Source: Symbiodinium natans (taxonomy: Eukaryota; Sar; Dinophyceae; Suessiales; Symbiodiniaceae). Taken from it: a stretch of 64,000 nucleotides of DNA. Within the stretch, counting starts at the first letter, position 1. Each line of letters begins with the position of its first letter. Made by a program: the position numbers and the translations under genes. Under the pieces are notes generated by a model. That model made no database searches. It saw only the letters and a list, made by a program, of their open reading frames with translations, and was not told the origin of the DNA. Positions 61,721-64,000 of the stretch are shown here, one piece after another. Location of the stretch: assembly GCA_905221605.1 (NCBI GenBank), contig CAJNDS010000018.1, positions 1-64,000 on the forward strand, read 5' to 3'.

Positions 61721-62696
61721 GAGCTCTCAACCCTAAACCCTAAACCCTACACCCTAAACCCTAAACTCTAAACCCTAAACCCTAAACCCTAAACCCTAAA
61801 CCCTAGACCCTAAACCCTAGACCCTAAACCCTAAACCTAAACCTGAGGTAGCAGGTCGGTTGAGGGCTCAGGGATCTGGGCTTAGGGTTATAAGCAATCC
61901 TGAGGTTGTAATATAGGGGTCGGAAGACTTACAAAAACCACCCAAAACCCCATTTTGATTGTTTAGGCCCCTGCATTTCTCCGCAGGGCTAAGGTTTGTT
62001 GGAAAAGGGGTGTAGGGTTTAGGGTTAGCTGGGCTCAGGTGTCGGCTTTCTGAACCCTAAGCCCTCTTAACCCTCACCCGGCCGTGACGCTGCCGTCGTT
62101 CGTGGCTCAGCAGCCGTTCCGCACCCCAAACCCCTATACCCTAAACCCTAAACCCTAAACCCTAAACCCTAAATTCTAAACCCTAAACCCGAAGCTACAA
62201 GCCCCAAGCCCGAAACCCCCAAGTCCCAAGCCCCTTGCCATGGCAGGGAGACCTCCCAGGCCCCAAAGGGTGCAGAACGTCAGTAGGGCCTCCTCGGGTT
62301 TAGGGCTTAGGGTTTAGGGTTTAGGGTTTAGGGTTTAGGGTTTGGGGTTTAGGGTTTAGGGTTTAGGGTTTGGGGTTTAGGGTTTTAGGTTTAGGGTTTT
62401 AGGGTTTAGGGTTTGGGGTTTAGGGTTTTAGGTTTAGGGTTTTAGGGTTTAGGGTTTGGGGTTTAGGGTTTTAGGTTTAGGGTTTTAGGGTTTAGGGTTT
62501 GGGGTTTAGGGTTTAGGGTTTAGGGTTTTGGGGCTTCGGAAAGGGGGCACGGCCCAAGTGGCGTCCCCTCTGATGGACCAGGCTGGGTCATAATATATTT
62601 TAATACTACATTTTTGGCCTTCTTAGATTCCCAAGAAGGGCATCTTAAGATGACCAGGTTTAGCATAACCCCCAACAATGAAGCAGCAGGGAGGCT

Positions 62697-62804
62697 ATGA
62701 GGCTGGCTGCTGCCGGTGCTGCCGGTGCCCTGCTGTGCTCGGCAGAGGTCCGCGGCGCCAGCTTGCAGCAACGCTGCGCTGCGGCCGTGCGGGCCAGGCG
62801 CGCG
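62697..62804 (+). CDS. Candidate first exon with signal-peptide-like N-terminus
   Basis: ATG at 62,697, 36 codons ending exactly at the donor GTTTAGGG. The first residues (MRLAAAGAAGALLCSAEVRG) look like a secretory signal with a hydrophobic core and a small-residue cleavage region. A further GC-rich island at about 63,786-63,870 could be its next exon, but phase is unresolved. Confidence 0.5.
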
Positions 62805-63785
62805 GTTTAGGGTTTGGGGTTTAGGGTTTGGGTTTAGGGTTTAGGGTTTAGGGTTTAGGGTAGTTTAGGGGGACACTTCACGCGAGCTCGGCTCCTTAAG
62901 CAGCTGCAGCCCTTCAAGAACACCAAGAAAAAGCTCCGAAACTCCCGCGAAGAAACCTAAAGATATGTAAGCAAGGCCCTCAAAGCCCCGCTCCAGGGCG
63001 CCGAACCCTTCAAGGTTTGAAGGCCGAAAGCGTAGATTATCGACCCCAGAGCCCTGAAACCTTACAACCCCCTCCCCCCCCAAAACCCTAAACCCTAAAC
63101 CCTAAACCCTCAACCCTAAACCCGAAACCCTAAACCCTCAATCCTGAGCCCGCAACAACCCCGAAGACTCCCTGAAGGCCTTGCGTCCCAAAGCCCTCCA
63201 CCCCCGGCGGTTTAGGGATTAGGGTTTGGGGTTTAGGGTTCAGGGTTTAAGGGTTCAGGGTTTAGGGTTTAGGGTTTAGGGTTCAGGGTTTAGGGTTTAG
63301 GGGATTTAGGGTTTAGGGTTTAGGGTTGAAGGGTTCAGGGTTTAGGGTTATGTCCTAAGGCCCTCCATCCGGCCAACCCCCCGAAATGGCTGAACCAAAA
63401 CTGAATTCAAGCCCGAGTGAGCTGAAAAGGCACCCACAGTGCACCCCAACAGCCCCCTTGTTTCCCCCCCCCCCCTCCCCCCCCCCCAAAGTTGCAGTAG
63501 GGTTAGGGTTTAGGGTTTAGGGTTTAGGGTTTAGGGCTTAGGGTTTAGGGTTTAGGGTTTAGGGTTTAGGGCTTAGGGTTTAGGGTTTAGGGTTTAGAGT
63601 TTGGGGTGTGAGGGATAAGGGGCACCCCCCGTTTAAGGGGCCATACTACGGGACCATGTAACTACCCTAAGAGCCTAAACCCTAAACCCTAAACCCTAAA
63701 CCCAAAACCCTAAACCCTAAACCCTAAACCCCAAACCCCAAACCCTAAACCCTAAACCCTGAACCCTTGCAACCCCTGAGGTGGG

Positions 63786-63875
63786 GAGGTCCACCACCGC
63801 GACCTCAGCCACCCCCGCCCGAAGCTGCCGGCTCCACGTTGGAAGCGGCGCTCACAGGAAGGGCGTTTGCCGGAA
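63786..63875 (+). CDS. Possible exon-like island, Pro-rich
   Basis: GC-rich island between CCCTAAA-type sequence upstream and TTTAGGG arrays downstream. The most natural frame reads PPPRPQPPPPEAAGSTLEAA, but three frames are open. Confidence 0.35.
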
Positions 63876-64000
63876 GTTCGGGTGTTGGGGGCTTCGGGTT
63901 TAGGGTTTAGGGTTTAGGGTTTAGGGCTTAAGGTTTAGGGTTTAGGGTTGAGGGTTGAGGGTTGAGGGTTTAGGTTTAGGGTTGAGGGTTTACGAGGTTC

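Larger units (their letters stand above)
45947..64000. repeat. Interstitial telomere-type repeat region (TTTAGGG/CCCTAAA)
   Basis: Hundreds of TTTAGGG or CCCTAAA units in both orientations, from perfect runs (for example 45,950-46,043, 49,431-49,537, 59,220-59,330) to highly degenerate text. They are separated by unique islands of roughly 50-400 bases. Because orientation alternates and genes are embedded, this is not a chromosome end. Between the listed exon-like islands the unique stretches show no gene I can support. Confidence 0.95.

Noticed and set aside
45947-64000. A chromosome end (telomere)
   Set aside because: Both orientations alternate, arrays are degenerate and interrupted, and coding islands continue throughout; this is interstitial.

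Overview
The window looks like nuclear DNA of a dinoflagellate, possibly a symbiodiniacean or related lineage. This is inferred from plant/dinoflagellate-type TTTAGGG repeats scattered far from any chromosome end, from GC-rich coding islands, from many degenerate retroelement-like genes, and from a eukaryotic eIF5 gene. No species was assigned by comparison.

Region 1 (1-10.8 kb, + strand) is a compact cluster of seven genes: a frame-broken ORF1, a dual-specificity phosphatase split by a one-base shift, a proline/serine-rich protein, and four diverged paralogues of one unknown protein family. Fifteen short hairpin elements share a nearly constant core (consensus GAGTGAGGTCCCCTCCTG) inside gene-specific complementary stems. 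From 2 kb on, one lies just before nearly every start and one on or just after every stop. I regard this as a gene-cassette system or virus-like element that I do not recognise.

Region 2 (10.8-15.8 kb) is low-complexity and tandemly repeated DNA: a TAG microsatellite, C-rich TTAAGCCCCC repeats, 51-bp, 42-bp and ~120-bp repeats, AT-rich tracts, CT and CTTC tracts, and a GCGCGTGGCTTC array.

Region 3 (15.8-33.9 kb, - strand) holds two tandem copies of a two-gene element plus a fragment of a third. Gene A encodes a very large protein with a superfamily 1 (UPF1-like) helicase core. Gene B encodes a ~580-residue protein of unknown function. Copy 1 is heavily frameshifted. Copy 2 has long intact frames but a frameshift, a TAG stop and a truncated 5' end. 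The 3' regions carry paired hairpins of a second family, again with compensating outer stems.

Region 4 (33.9-39.1 kb, + strand) is a 1,700-residue non-LTR-type reverse transcriptase/RNase H protein with an extra C-terminal domain resembling a polymerase palm. It abuts the truncated end of gene A copy 2. Between 39.1 and 44.3 kb there are only weak ORFs, a tRNA-like SINE candidate and short repeats. An apparently complete, uninterrupted eIF5 gene lies at 44.43-45.63 kb.

Region 5 (45.9-64 kb) is dominated by degenerate TTTAGGG/CCCTAAA arrays. Embedded in them, all on the + strand, are GC-rich exon-like islands of about 40-115 bases, typically preceded by an AG and followed by a GT. Several neighbours join in phase and the last ends in TAA at 61,203. 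In nearly every case the C-rich strand (CCCTAAA) lies upstream of the island and the G-rich strand (GTTTAGGG) downstream. Each inferred intron is therefore a giant inverted repeat built of telomeric sequence. This, with the hairpin-bracketed genes of region 1, is the most novel feature of the window.
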